Origin: Pseudanabaena biceps
Lineage (GTDB): Bacteria; Cyanobacteriota; Cyanobacteriia; Pseudanabaenales; Pseudanabaenaceae
Direction of reading: 5' to 3'
NCBI GenBank assembly: GCA_013361095.1
Contig: JAATWA010000001.1
Span: 496,001-560,000 of the forward strand
Length of the DNA: 64,000 nucleotides
The translations under genes and the position numbers were made by a program. This document shows, one piece after another, positions 17,480 to 26,533 of this stretch; the first letter of the stretch is position 1; each line of letters opens with the position of its first letter. The notes under the pieces were generated by a model that worked only from the letters and a program-made list of their open reading frames with translations, ran no database searches and was not told the DNA's origin.

Positions 17480-18757
17480 TTATTTGGGTGGACGACGGCG
17501 CTGCAAGAAGTCAGGGATATCCAAGCCTGGCTTACTTAGTTTGATTTCTGTGGCTGAAGGTGCAGGAGAGATAGTTCTGGTGGTAGATGATGTGGATGGG
17601 GTAGGAGATACTTTTTTAACGATTTGAGGAGGGATCGCTGGATGGGTTTTCGGTGTAAAACCTGTAGCGATTACTGTAATCCGAATTTCTCCATCCATCT
17701 TAGGATCAATGACTGCACCAAAAATAATATTGGCATTTTGATCAACGACTTCATAGATTGTCTCAGCCGCCGCATTAACTTCATGGAGTGTCATATCTTC
17801 ACCTCCTGTGATATTAAAGACTACGCCGCTAGCGCCTTCTACAGAAGTTTCGAGCATCGGTGAAGAAATTGCGGTCATGGCAGCTTCTCTAGCTCTAGAT
17901 TTGCCTGAGCCAATACCAATTCCCATCATCGCAGAACCTGCATCTGCCATCACAGCTCGGATATCCGCAAAATCCACGTTTACTAATCCGGGGATCATGA
18001 TGATGTCTGATATACCCTGTACGCCTTGACGCAATATATCATCCGCAACACGGAAAGCTTCTTGAACAGGGGTTTGCTCGGAGATGACAGATAGCAACTT
18101 GTCGTTAGGGATCACAATCAAGGTGTCAACACGGCTTTGCAGCCCTGCAATGCCTTCTTCGGCTTGCTGACCACGACGACGACCTTCAAAGGTAAAGGGA
18201 CGAGTAACAATGCCAACCGTAAGTGCGCCTGCTTCTTTGGCGACCTCGGCAATAATTGGGGCGGCTCCAGTACCAGTACCGCCTCCCATACCTGCGGTGA
18301 TAAATACGAGGTCAGCACCTTCAACGGCAGCGGCGATATCATCACGAGACTCTTCGGCTGCTTTTTGCCCGATCGCAGGATTACCACCAGCACCAAGCCC
18401 TCTAGTCAGTTTTTGTCCCATTTGAAAACGCTTAGAGGCAGAAGACTGGAGTAATGCTTGAGCATCGGTATTAAAAGACCAAAACTCAACACCAACTACA
18501 TCACTGGCAATCATGCGATTTACAGCGTTGCCGCCACCGCCACCAACACCAATTACTTTGATTTTTGCAACACTGCCCAACATGATATTTTCCGCTTTTG
18601 TGTCAACGCCTAACTGCTGCTTCATTCTATTTTGAGAGTGACTTAGATACAGTCTAGAGTCATTAGTAAACTCAGAAAGTTCATCCATTTGTACGTCTAC
18701 TTCTCCGTTTTCTGAGCCGTTTGAATTTAAATCTGACCAGTCATTTTGAGATGTCAT
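17480..18757 (-). CDS. ftsZ: Cell division protein FtsZ
   Basis: Tubulin-like GTPase that forms the division ring. A poorly conserved N-terminal extension of about 60 residues, common in cyanobacteria, precedes [15 protein letters not shown]. The tubulin signature [10 protein letters not shown] is near residue 160 and the T7 synergy loop follows ([11 protein letters not shown]). A Pro/Ser/Thr linker leads to the conserved C-terminal peptide [13 protein letters not shown] that binds ring tethers. Length 425 is typical. It follows ftsQ on the same strand. Confidence 0.97.
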   Translation of the reverse strand: MTSQNDWSDLNSNGSENGEVDVQMDELSEFTNDSRLYLSHSQNRMKQQLGVDTKAENIMLGSVAKIKVIGVGGGGGNAVNRMIASDVVGVEFWSFNTDAQALLQSSASKRFQMGQKLTRGLGAGGNPAIGQKAAEESRDDIAAAVEGADLVFITAGMGGGTGTGAAPIIAEVAKEAGALTVGIVTRPFTFEGRRRGQQAEEGIAGLQSRVDTLIVIPNDKLLSVISEQTPVQEAFRVADDILRQGVQGISDIIMIPGLVNVDFADIRAVMADAGSAMMGIGIGSGKSRAREAAMTAISSPMLETSVEGASGVVFNITGGEDMTLHEVNAAAETIYEVVDQNANIIFGAVIDPKMDGEIRITVIATGFTPKTHPAIPPQIVKKVSPTPSTSSTTRTISPAPSATEIKLSKPGLDIPDFLQRRRPPK

Positions 18758-18896
18758 TTATCTTGGGATGTCTTAAAATAGAATCGTTTTACTGATGATC
18801 TCCAGATTTGGCTTAAGTTTAAACCTCACTTGAGTCAGCTTACCGATACAAGTTTAAACCTACCAAAAAAAATAATAATAGCCTTAAAACGACTAT

Positions 18897-19709
18897 TTAG
18901 AATTTTGTTTCGGAAGATTTATCTTTTTTCGGTGGGTTCATTTCTAAAATTGGGTTACTAGGCTGACTAATATCAATATGTTTAAAGTTATTTAAGTTAA
19001 CTTTATCAGGCAATATTCTCAGCCTATCTAAAGTTTCTAACTGTGTGGTAAAAAGCAATGGAGAGTATGTACCGCAATATACAATCCCCAGATCAGTAAC
19101 CAAAATTAAGTTGGATTCATCACGGGCATCAACTTGAGTAATTTTGATCTGACTCTCACTAACTTGTTTGTAGAGTTTTGACCAATTAGAGATTGTTCGA
19201 TTGGTTGGCTCAAGCACAACTAGCTTGGGTTTGGTAATACTAGATGGATAATCTTTGACTGAAATCCAGACACCCTCGGCATCTAAGAATCCTTGCTGAC
19301 CTTTGCGCGTAGAGTTGGCGATCGGCAAGCGCTCTTGCAATCTAATTGTTAACTTAGATGGAAAAACTGTGCGCGAGACGACCACCTTAGAGACTGGGGC
19401 AGATGCTTCTAGCTGAGTGGCGATCGCTTGGGGTTGAATCTGAAAAATCGACTGCGGATATTTAATCGGCAAAGCTTTTTTAATTGTCTCTTGGGACAAT
19501 AATTTGTTGCCTTCGATATCAATTTGGCTAGAACTGCGTAGCTGCCAGTCTGGGAGCATGGCAATCCAAAGCATCCCACCTGTAAGCCCTGTGATAAATG
19601 TTAGCTGCCAAATGCGTTGAAAGATACGAAGACGGCGTTGTTGTCGCAGTTGTTTGCGGCGGGTCACATAGTCTGACTCTCCACTAAAGGTTGGAAATTC
19701 AACGGTCAT
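18897..19709 (-). CDS. ftsQ: Cell division protein FtsQ/DivIB
   Basis: Bitopic membrane protein of the divisome. A basic cytoplasmic segment (RKQLRQQRRLRIFQR) precedes one membrane helix, about residues 36-55. A POTRA domain follows (IDIEGNKLLSQETIKKAL) and then the FtsQ beta domain. I chose the ATG at 19709 (270 residues), which follows AAGGTAAGATCTGAG. A longer frame from TTG at 19763 would overlap the upstream gene by 29 bases. Gene order, just upstream of ftsZ, agrees with the conserved cyanobacterial arrangement. Confidence 0.88.
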   Translation of the reverse strand: MTVEFPTFSGESDYVTRRKQLRQQRRLRIFQRIWQLTFITGLTGGMLWIAMLPDWQLRSSSQIDIEGNKLLSQETIKKALPIKYPQSIFQIQPQAIATQLEASAPVSKVVVSRTVFPSKLTIRLQERLPIANSTRKGQQGFLDAEGVWISVKDYPSSITKPKLVVLEPTNRTISNWSKLYKQVSESQIKITQVDARDESNLILVTDLGIVYCGTYSPLLFTTQLETLDRLRILPDKVNLNNFKHIDISQPSNPILEMNPPKKDKSSETKF

Positions 19710-19734
19710 CTCAGATCTTACCTTTTCATTAGAG

Positions 19735-19980
19735 CTAGGAGTCAGATGATGGACTGCCAGCAAATTGTCGCTCTAGCATAGCAACGATTTCGGCGCGACG
19801 GGTAGAAATAGATAAGGGATCGCCAGAGTTAGATCGCAAAAACATTACCTGTTCGGTACGCTTATAACTACTAGCCTGATTTTTGCTCATCAAAGACTGG
19901 ATCGCTTTGACAAAAAATATACCTGCACTGATCACTAAAAGTACAGATATCGATACGTAGATGATTGCAGCGATTACCAT
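19735..19980 (-). CDS. Small membrane protein upstream of ftsQ
   Basis: 81 residues. One N-terminal membrane helix (about 3-26) is followed by a polar tail with LRSNSGDPLSISTRRAEIVAMLERQF, cited in parts as LRSNSGDPLS and RRAEIVAMLERQF. I do not recognise a named family. It lies 25 bases before the ftsQ ATG on the same strand, so it is probably cotranscribed with ftsQ-ftsZ. A role in division or envelope is only guilt by association. Confidence 0.7.
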   Translation of the reverse strand: MVIAAIIYVSISVLLVISAGIFFVKAIQSLMSKNQASSYKRTEQVMFLRSNSGDPLSISTRRAEIVAMLERQFAGSPSSDS

Positions 19981-20144
19981 ATCTGTAAGGTTTTACTCAG
20001 AAATATTAGTATCTACAATAAATTAGCTACTCAGGTTTTTCAACTTGCGTTACAAAAATGTATAGTTTTGCTTTGCAAAGCTTCATATAGCTGTGGTCAC
20101 TTACATTAAAGCGCCGATACTCGCTTCTTGGGTTTTGAATAGCC

Positions 20145-20240
20145 TACTCCCTTCCCAGTCTAAAAATAGACATCAAAACCCAAGAATTAGCGGTGCGGCG
20201 CTTTGCGCCGCACCGCTAATTCTTGGGTGGCAAGGGAGTA
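20145..20240. repeat. Compound three-way-junction repeat
   Basis: Outer arms 20145-20157 and 20228-20240 (13 bp, one mismatch). Hairpin 1 at 20158-20171 (GTCTA-AAAA-TAGAC) is identical to the 11486 copy. Hairpin 2 at 20178-20228 has 24-bp perfect arms and a GCGGCGC-TTT-GCGCCGC apex. Compared with 11520-11570, its arm differences are matched on both sides. Confidence 0.8.
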
Positions 20241-20242
20241 TA

Positions 20243-20293
20243 TACCTTAAGTGTGAGAGGCGGTGCTTCGCCCCGCCTCTCACACTTAAGGTA
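20243..20293. repeat. Hairpin, 24-bp arms, TTC loop
   Basis: One wobble pair. Directly abuts the compound element; together they fill the spacer upstream of htpG. Confidence 0.8.
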
Positions 20294-20393
20294 CGGAGAA
20301 CGCGAAAACGTGAGGGACGGGTATAAGGATTTGATTCGGTATAATCAACTTTGAAATACTTAATAATTAATATATTCAGGAGCTTTGCAAGCT

Positions 20394-22289
20394 ATGCAAG
20401 AGCAGGGAACGATCAGCATTCATACCGAGAATATCTTTCCCATTATCAAGAAGGCTTTATATTCTGAACGAGATATCTTCTTGCGGGAGCTAATTTCTAA
20501 CGCTGTTGATGCGATTAGCAAGCTAAAAATGGTGTCTTATGCTGGTGAGACTAATCATGCTGCTGAGCCAGAAATTGTGATCACTATCGATAAAGAAAAG
20601 AAAACGCTGGCGATCGCAGATAGTGGCATCGGCATGACGGCGGATGAGGTCAAAAAATATATTAACCAAGTCGCTTTTTCGAGCGCTCAAGAATTTGCCA
20701 CTAAGTATGCCAATAGCGGTACTGGGGATCAGCAAATTATTGGTAATTTTGGTTTAGGTTTCTATTCGTCATTTATGGTGGCGAGTAATGTCGAGATTGA
20801 TACACGTTCTTACAAGGAAGGTGCTGAAGCTGTCCATTGGTCTTGTGATGGCTCGACCACGTTTACTCTAGATGATAGCGATCGCCAATCTGTCGGTACA
20901 ACGATCACCTTGACTCTCCAAGAAGATGCTGAAGAGTATCTAGAAGAAGGCTCGATCAAGCGGATGGTTCGCAACTATTGCGACTTCATGCCAGTGCCGA
21001 TCAAGTTGGGTGATGAGGTCATCAATAAGCAGACAGCCCTGTGGGACAAATCGCCGAAATCAGTTACTAATGACGAGTATCTAGAGTTTTATCGCTATCT
21101 CTATCCCTATCAGGATGCTCCTTTGTTCTGGATTCATCTCAATACTGATTATCCCTTTGTGATTAAGGGGATTTTGTATTTTCCAAAAATGAAGGCAGAT
21201 ATTGATCCCAACCGTGGACAAATCAAGCTGTTCTGCAATCATGTGTTTGTTAGCGACAACTGCGATGATGTGATCCCCAAGTTTTTGATGCCTTTACGGG
21301 GTGCGATCGACAGTACCGATATTCCTTTAAATGTGTCGCGTAGTTTCTTGCAGGGTGATCCTAAAGTTCGCAAGATTCAAGACTTTATTGCTAAAAAAGT
21401 AGGTGATCGCCTGACTTCTCTTTACAGTGAGTCCCGCGAAGAATTCTTGAAGTGTTGGCAAGATATCAGCATTTTCATGAAGTTTGGCTCCATGAACAGC
21501 GATAAGTTTTATCAGCAAGTCAAAGAAATCTTGGTTTACTCCACCACTAGCGAGTCTGATGAAGTTAAGAGTGAAAGTGGCAACTACACAACCTTGCAAG
21601 CTTATTTAGAACGCAATAAAGCTGCCCATGAAAATCAGGTTTTCTATACTTCTGACCCGATCGCGCAGGGTACTTATGTGGAGTTGCACAAAAATCAAGG
21701 CTTAGAGGTTCTGACCTTTGACGCATTCATTGATAGCCATTTTATTAATTTCCTTGAGCGTGAGTTCAAAGATATTAAGTTTGCGCGGGTGGATGCGGAA
21801 ATTGACGATCGCCTAGTGGATAAGGATTCCAAAACGGAGATTGTCGATCCCAAAACCAATAAAACCAAGAGCGATCACCTCCAAGACATTTTCCGTGAGG
21901 CGCTAAACAAGCCCAAATTGGTGATTCGTACGGAAGCGATCAAGGCAGAAGATGCGGCTTCGGCTCCTCCTGCGATTATTTTGTTGCCAGAGTCAGCGCG
22001 ACGGATGCAGGAAATGATGGCATTAATGCAACAAGGTACGGTCAGCTTCCCTGAAGATCATGTGCTTCTGGTAAACACGGCGCATCCACTTATGGAGAAG
22101 CTGATCGAACTGGATGGCAGTCAAATTGTTGTGGGCGGCAAATCTGAATCTGCGGATCTTGCCAACTTGATCTGTACCCATGTTTATGATTTGGCACTGA
22201 TGGCGCAAAAGAGCTTTGATGCTGACAGCATGAAGGGCTTCTTGCAGCGCTCTAACCAGTTGCTAACTAAGTTGACTAGCAAAATCTAA
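20394..22289 (+). CDS. htpG: Chaperone HtpG (Hsp90)
   Basis: ATP-dependent Hsp90 chaperone. The N-terminal GHKL ATPase has FLRELISNAVDA, IADSGIGMT and FGLGFYSSFMV; the middle domain has PLFWIHLN and the CVSDN-like HVFVSDNCDDVIP and SRSFLQ motifs; a C-terminal dimerisation domain follows. The true start is the ATG at 20394: AGGAG at 20378-20382 is 11 bases before it but only 2 bases before the in-frame TTG at 20385. Length 631 is normal. Confidence 0.95.
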   Translation: MQEQGTISIHTENIFPIIKKALYSERDIFLRELISNAVDAISKLKMVSYAGETNHAAEPEIVITIDKEKKTLAIADSGIGMTADEVKKYINQVAFSSAQEFATKYANSGTGDQQIIGNFGLGFYSSFMVASNVEIDTRSYKEGAEAVHWSCDGSTTFTLDDSDRQSVGTTITLTLQEDAEEYLEEGSIKRMVRNYCDFMPVPIKLGDEVINKQTALWDKSPKSVTNDEYLEFYRYLYPYQDAPLFWIHLNTDYPFVIKGILYFPKMKADIDPNRGQIKLFCNHVFVSDNCDDVIPKFLMPLRGAIDSTDIPLNVSRSFLQGDPKVRKIQDFIAKKVGDRLTSLYSESREEFLKCWQDISIFMKFGSMNSDKFYQQVKEILVYSTTSESDEVKSESGNYTTLQAYLERNKAAHENQVFYTSDPIAQGTYVELHKNQGLEVLTFDAFIDSHFINFLEREFKDIKFARVDAEIDDRLVDKDSKTEIVDPKTNKTKSDHLQDIFREALNKPKLVIRTEAIKAEDAASAPPAIILLPESARRMQEMMALMQQGTVSFPEDHVLLVNTAHPLMEKLIELDGSQIVVGGKSESADLANLICTHVYDLALMAQKSFDADSMKGFLQRSNQLLTKLTSKI

Positions 22290-22321
22290 AAAAGGAAGGG
22301 CGCAAAGCGCCCTTCCTTTTT
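22289..22321 (+). terminator. Intrinsic terminator of htpG
   Basis: 15-bp perfect stem, AAA loop, core AAGGGCGC/GCGCCCTT, with A and T tracts at the two ends. It begins on the last base of the htpG stop codon. Confidence 0.8.
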
Positions 22322-22324
22322 ATT

Positions 22325-22355
22325 GCGTGGGGCAGCGCAGAGCGCCGCCCCACGC
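22325..22355. repeat. GC-rich hairpin at the truB stop
   Basis: 14-bp arms with one mismatch and an AGA loop; touches the truB stop codon and lies between convergent htpG and truB. Confidence 0.65.
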
Positions 22356-23248
22356 TAGTTGATAGGACTCAAAACTACAATTGGTTGCAAAACTGACTCG
22401 TTGACTTCGCTAACGCCTAAAAACTTTTGTTCATGGTCATACATCCTTATAAACTGCGAACAAGTTTCGAGATCTAGTAATTTAATTGTCTGCCCCATAC
22501 ACCAATATTTTGTTTGCTCTGCATCAAGATTGACTTCTGGCAAAAAGTGCAACCCATGATCGGGCGCGAGAACTTCCAGAGAATGCGATCGCATTTTCTC
22601 CGCCACCTGATCAAAAGTTAAACTCGCATCTAAATCAAATCCATTGCTAAAGGTGCGTCGCAATCCCGATAAAGTCGCGCCACAGCCAAGTTTTTCGCCG
22701 AGATCACGGGCGATCGCCCTGATATATGTCCCTGCACCACAGGCGATCGCCACATCTAGCTCAGGGTATTCCCCCTCTGTCCAACCTAAAACCTTAATTT
22801 CCTTAATTTTCACCTCCCGCAACGGCACATCAGCCTCAGTAATTTCGCCGCGCCGCGCCAAGTCATAAAGCCGTTTCCCATCAATTTGAATCGCACTAAA
22901 GGCAGGCGGACGCTGGGTAATCTTGCCTTGAAATAGCGGTAATAAATCTTTAACAGTATCTAGATTTAGATCGGGGCAAGGGCGATCGCTAATTATTTCA
23001 CCCGTGATATCGTCGGTATTAGTGACTAAACCAAAGCGGATTTTGGCTGAATAGGCTTTACCAGATGGCAAAAATCTTAATAGCCTTGTGGCATTACCGA
23101 CTGCGATCGGCAAAACTCCTGTTGCCATCGGGTCGAGCGTTCCACCATGACCAATTTTTTTTTGTTTGAGCAGTTTGCGTAACTTGCTCACGCAGTCATG
23201 AGCCGTAATCTCAGGCGGCTTATCAATACTAATAAATCCATGAAACAT
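22355..23248 (-). CDS. truB: tRNA pseudouridine(55) synthase
   Basis: Isomerises U55 in the T loop of most tRNAs. GFISIDKPPEITAHDCV near the N terminus, then the catalytic aspartate block GGTLDPMATGVLPI (D near residue 40), then KAYSAKIRFGLVTNTDD and the RPPAFSAIQIDGKRLYDLAR region (cited in parts as RPPAFSAIQ and DGKRLYDLAR). A small C-terminal PUA-like extension ends the protein. Length 297 is normal. Confidence 0.95.
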   Translation of the reverse strand: MFHGFISIDKPPEITAHDCVSKLRKLLKQKKIGHGGTLDPMATGVLPIAVGNATRLLRFLPSGKAYSAKIRFGLVTNTDDITGEIISDRPCPDLNLDTVKDLLPLFQGKITQRPPAFSAIQIDGKRLYDLARRGEITEADVPLREVKIKEIKVLGWTEGEYPELDVAIACGAGTYIRAIARDLGEKLGCGATLSGLRRTFSNGFDLDASLTFDQVAEKMRSHSLEVLAPDHGLHFLPEVNLDAEQTKYWCMGQTIKLLDLETCSQFIRMYDHEQKFLGVSEVNESVLQPIVVLSPIN

Positions 23249-23501
23249 AAAAATCTAATCGAGCCTATATATTTTTAGTAGCAGAGAGTATCATTACTTA
23301 TCAAAAAGGAAACAAAAGCAAAGAAAATTTGTCATAAAATAGATACATCTAGATCTCGTAAGCATTACTTTTATAAATTTTGTATCAGTCCCAAATAACA
23401 CATTCAAAACTTCACCAGATTGTTACAACTTAATTAAATGTTTACCGCTAGCTTAAGTAATTTATACATTTGCCTTCACCATTGTTATGGGGTGAGATAA
23501 G

Positions 23502-24275
23502 TTGACTCGATTTGTTTTTGGCGATATTCATGGTCAATATGACGGCTTAATGAGCTTGATAAACTTCATTAAGTGTGGTTCTGACGACCAATTATTTTTT
23601 TTAGGCGACTTGATTGATCGTGGCGATCGCAGTGCCGACGTTGTGAGCTGGGTTAAGGATAACGGACACACTTGTCTTAGGGGCAACCATGAGCAGATGT
23701 GCCTTGATGCCTTTAACAGTAATCAAGGTTCTTTAGTTTGGAAAGGATGGCTGCTTAACGGTGGAGCAAACACCCTAGAAAGCTACGGAGATGAGGGCAT
23801 TCCTCAAGATCATTTAGATTGGATGCGACAATTACCTCTGTTTGTCGATTTAGGTGATACTTGGTTAGTTCATGCAGGTTTAAATCCCAATTTACCGCTT
23901 GAATTGCAAGGAGCCGCAGAATTTTGTTGGATTCGCGAAGAATTTCATAGTGCGACCCAACCATTTTTTGAAGACAAGATTATCATTACTGGTCATACGA
24001 TTACCTTTGTATTTCCCAATGTAAAACCTGGTAACTTAGTTCTGGGTAAGGGCTGGCTAGATATTGATACAGGTGGATATCATCCTAAGAGTGGTTGGTT
24101 ATCAGCTTTGGATCTAGACTCAGCGACTGTATATCAATGCAATACCTTTACCAATGAGTTAAGAGTTAATACTTTAGCTGACATCACAACCGTGATTGAG
24201 CCAGTAATGACGCGATCGCAAAGGCAAGAGTTAGCTAAACCAAATGCCCAAAAACGTCGTTGGTCTTGGGTTTAG
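23502..24275 (+). CDS. PPP-family metallophosphatase (serine/threonine phosphatase-like)
   Basis: 257 residues with all PPP motifs: GDIHGQ near residue 8, GDLIDRGDRS near 36, RGNHEQM near 60, then a late LVHAGLNP and GHTITF. These bind two metals. Substrate may be phosphoproteins or diadenosine polyphosphates. The start is TTG at 23502 after GGTGAGA; the only nearby ATG is followed at once by a stop. A basic C terminus (KPNAQKRRWSWV) is unusual. It stands alone. Confidence 0.85.
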   Translation: MTRFVFGDIHGQYDGLMSLINFIKCGSDDQLFFLGDLIDRGDRSADVVSWVKDNGHTCLRGNHEQMCLDAFNSNQGSLVWKGWLLNGGANTLESYGDEGIPQDHLDWMRQLPLFVDLGDTWLVHAGLNPNLPLELQGAAEFCWIREEFHSATQPFFEDKIIITGHTITFVFPNVKPGNLVLGKGWLDIDTGGYHPKSGWLSALDLDSATVYQCNTFTNELRVNTLADITTVIEPVMTRSQRQELAKPNAQKRRWSWV

Positions 24276-24299
24276 GTATAGCTGTCGCCATTTATAAAA

Positions 24300-24348
24300 A
24301 CCCAAAGAGTATGAAGCGGCGCGAAGCGCCGCCTCATACTCTTTGGGT
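24300..24348. repeat. Hairpin, 23-bp arms, GAA loop
   Basis: One mismatch; GCGGCGC-GAA-GCGCCGC apex, ACCCAAAG base. Preceded by TATAGCTGTCGCCATTT, a flank also found near 43502 and 47085. Confidence 0.8.
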
Positions 24349-24353
24349 GGAGT

Positions 24354-24406
24354 CCCAAGAAGATGATGAAAGGCTGGCTCTGCCAGCCTTTCATCATCTT
24401 CTTGGG
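24354..24406. repeat. Perfect hairpin, 25-bp arms, TCT loop
   Basis: 25-bp perfect arms with apex AGGCTGGC-TCT-GCCAGCCT. It ends 4 bases from the aguB stop and may terminate that gene. Confidence 0.85.
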
Positions 24407-24409
24407 TTT

Positions 24410-25267
24410 TTAGCTACTTAATAAGGCTTGGTAGAGGTCAGGGCGGCGATCGCGAAAGAAACCAAAGGAAGCGCGATTAAGCCTGACTTGAGCCAGATCA
24501 AAACTTGCCAAAATAACACCTTCTTCGGAATCGCTCAACTCTGCGACTTTATCTCCACGTTGATTGGCAATAAAAGAATGACCATAAAAAGTCTGATCTC
24601 CCTCTAGTCCGATCCGATTTGCTGCCGCCACAGGAATAACATTACTTACTGCATGACCGATCATTGCGCGTTGCCAAGGATCTTTAGTGTTTAGATTTGG
24701 CTCTTCAGGCTCCGAACCGATCGCTGTAGGGTAAAGCAAAATTTCTGCACCCATAAGTACCATTGACCTAGCACACTCAGGAAACCACTGATCCCAGCAG
24801 ATGCCCACGCCAATTCTGCCAAAAACAGTATCCCAAACCTTGAAGCCTGTATCTCCATTACGAAAATAAAATTTTTCTTCATACCCTGGACCATCGGGGA
24901 TATGACTTTTGCGATATGTCCCTAACAAAGTGCCATCGGCATCAACCATCGCAAGGCTGTTGTAATAGACTTGTCCCGATCGCTCAAAAAACGAAACTGG
25001 AATAACCACGCGCAGCTCTTTTGCTAATTTCTGGAAATGAGCGATCGTCGGGTGATCCTGCACAGGATGTGCCCAGTCAAAAAAGTAGTCACGTTCTTCT
25101 CGGCAAAAGTAAGGGCTTTCAAATAGCTCTGGCGGTAAAATAATCTGCGCTCCTTGGTGGGCAGCCTTGCTCACTAGTTCCGAAATTTTGGCAACGTTAG
25201 TAGCAAGATCGGCATTTAGTGCAGCCTGAAGCACAGCGATCGTGACGGTGTTAGAAGTTGATATCAT
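24410..25267 (-). CDS. aguB: N-carbamoylputrescine amidase
   Basis: Nitrilase-superfamily enzyme that converts N-carbamoylputrescine to putrescine, CO2 and ammonia in arginine-derived polyamine synthesis. The Glu-Lys-Cys triad is visible: ILPPELFESPYFC (Glu), YRKSHIPDGPGY (Lys) and GVGICWDQWFPE (Cys, near residue 150). The SPYF and PDGPGY strings favour this subfamily over generic nitrilases. Length 285 fits. No agmatine deiminase gene lies next to it in this window. Confidence 0.9.
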   Translation of the reverse strand: MISTSNTVTIAVLQAALNADLATNVAKISELVSKAAHQGAQIILPPELFESPYFCREERDYFFDWAHPVQDHPTIAHFQKLAKELRVVIPVSFFERSGQVYYNSLAMVDADGTLLGTYRKSHIPDGPGYEEKFYFRNGDTGFKVWDTVFGRIGVGICWDQWFPECARSMVLMGAEILLYPTAIGSEPEEPNLNTKDPWQRAMIGHAVSNVIPVAAANRIGLEGDQTFYGHSFIANQRGDKVAELSDSEEGVILASFDLAQVRLNRASFGFFRDRRPDLYQALLSS

Positions 25268-25343
25268 TTAGGTAAAGAGAATTAAAGCACTACGATAAAT
25301 AATAAGCGATCGCCTTTTTTTATTTGAATGGGAATTCTTTCCT

Positions 25344-25387
25344 AGTGAATAATTAGCGCCTTTGCCACGCACCGCTAATTATTCACT
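25344..25387. repeat. Inverted repeat with eroded apex
   Basis: 15-bp perfect AT-rich arms (AGTGAATAATTAGCG) around a 14-base loop that looks like a broken GC apex. It sits just upstream of yidD. Confidence 0.65.
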
Positions 25388-25430
25388 GAAGTATCCAAAC
25401 CTTGGGGACTCATTGTTAGGGACATTTTTA

Positions 25431-25700
25431 ATGAAAAAAGTTGCCATTTTATTGATCCAATTTTATCGGATGTTTATCTCACCGTTATTTCCGCCTAGAT
25501 GTCGATTTCAGCCGACTTGTTCGCAATATGCACTAACAGCGATCGAGCGTTTTGGGTTGATCCGTGGCGGCGCAATGGCAACTAAACGAATCTTGTCTTG
25601 TCACCCTTGGCATACGGGAGGCTATGACCCTGTACCAGAAAACCTATCGCCGCATGAAGCTTCACATTTATCTGAATGCACGCATCACGACCACAAATAA
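25431..25700 (+). CDS. yidD: Membrane protein insertion efficiency factor YidD
   Basis: 89 residues from the ATG at 25431. The frame runs further upstream (25362), but that part overlaps an inverted repeat. The family core is clear: [34 protein letters not shown], and [13 protein letters not shown] with the conserved cysteines. YidD assists YidC-dependent insertion of inner-membrane proteins. It often sits next to rnpA and yidC, which are not seen here. Confidence 0.9.
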   Translation: MKKVAILLIQFYRMFISPLFPPRCRFQPTCSQYALTAIERFGLIRGGAMATKRILSCHPWHTGGYDPVPENLSPHEASHLSECTHHDHK

Positions 25701-25739
25701 AAAAGAGAGATGACGCAAAGCGTCATCTCTCTTTTTTAT
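25697..25739 (+). terminator. Bidirectional terminator between yidD and a response regulator
   Basis: 20-bp perfect stem with AAA loop, A and T tracts at the two ends, core GATGACGC/GCGTCATC. It overlaps the yidD stop and lies between convergent genes. Confidence 0.8.
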
Positions 25740-25743
25740 TGAC

Positions 25744-26475
25744 TTAGCCAAGTCGATAGCCAAAACCTCTTACCGTAACAATATGTTTAGGCTCGCTAGG
25801 GTCAACTTCGATTTTTTCGCGTAACCAACGAATGTGGACATCAACAGTTTTGCTATCACCCACAAAATCTACACCCCAAACTTTTTCTAGCAATTGTTCG
25901 CGTGACCAAACTCGCCGAGGATGACTCATGAATAAGTCTAATAATCTGAATTCTTTAGGAGAAAGATTTATTTCGGTATCTTTGATTGTGACCCGACATT
26001 CATCAGGATAGATGGTGACATCACCAAATTTATGTACAGTGGCAGCATTGGTAGATACAAAGTTTTGGCGGCTACGTCTTAATAACGCTCGACAACGCGC
26101 TACTAACTCCTTCATGCCAAAGGGTTTACTCAGGTAGTCATCGGCTCCAACCTCCAACCCCACGATGCGATCCGATTCATTTCCCTTCGCACTAATCATT
26201 AACACAGGTACATTGATACCTTCATGGCGAAGAATTCGACAAAAATCTAAGCCATTAATCGAAGGCAACATCACATCTAGAATTACCAAATCTAATCTCT
26301 GTGTAGTTTTGGTGATTTGCAAAGCGTTATAACCATCTTCAGCTAGTAAAACGTTATATCCTTCTTCTGTCAGTGCCAAGGCGATCGCCTCTTGAATGAT
26401 CGCCTCATCTTCTACCACCAGCACGCAACCAACAATATTTTTTGTAGCTGAAGGAGCCTGTTCTGTTAAGAGCAT
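25744..26475 (-). CDS. OmpR/PhoB-family response regulator
   Basis: 243 residues. Receiver domain about 17-130 with the acidic pair VVEDE, phosphoacceptor in LVILDVMLP and lysine in YLSKPFG. A winged-helix effector domain about 145-242 follows, with SPKEFRLLDLFMSHPRRVWSR, cited as SPKEFRLLDLF, and TVRGFGYRLG. It resembles the phosphate regulator SphR of cyanobacteria more than RpaA or RpaB, but I cannot settle the orthology. No histidine kinase is adjacent. Confidence 0.85.
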   Translation of the reverse strand: MLLTEQAPSATKNIVGCVLVVEDEAIIQEAIALALTEEGYNVLLAEDGYNALQITKTTQRLDLVILDVMLPSINGLDFCRILRHEGINVPVLMISAKGNESDRIVGLEVGADDYLSKPFGMKELVARCRALLRRSRQNFVSTNAATVHKFGDVTIYPDECRVTIKDTEINLSPKEFRLLDLFMSHPRRVWSREQLLEKVWGVDFVGDSKTVDVHIRWLREKIEVDPSEPKHIVTVRGFGYRLG

Positions 26476-26533
26476 AAAAAAGCTTTACTAGGTTTACCTA
26501 ACCGTATCCAATTTTACATTGATTAAGGACAAG

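Noticed and set aside
20093..20326. 77-codon plus-strand frame upstream of htpG
   Set aside because: Its sequence is the compound repeat plus the next hairpin.
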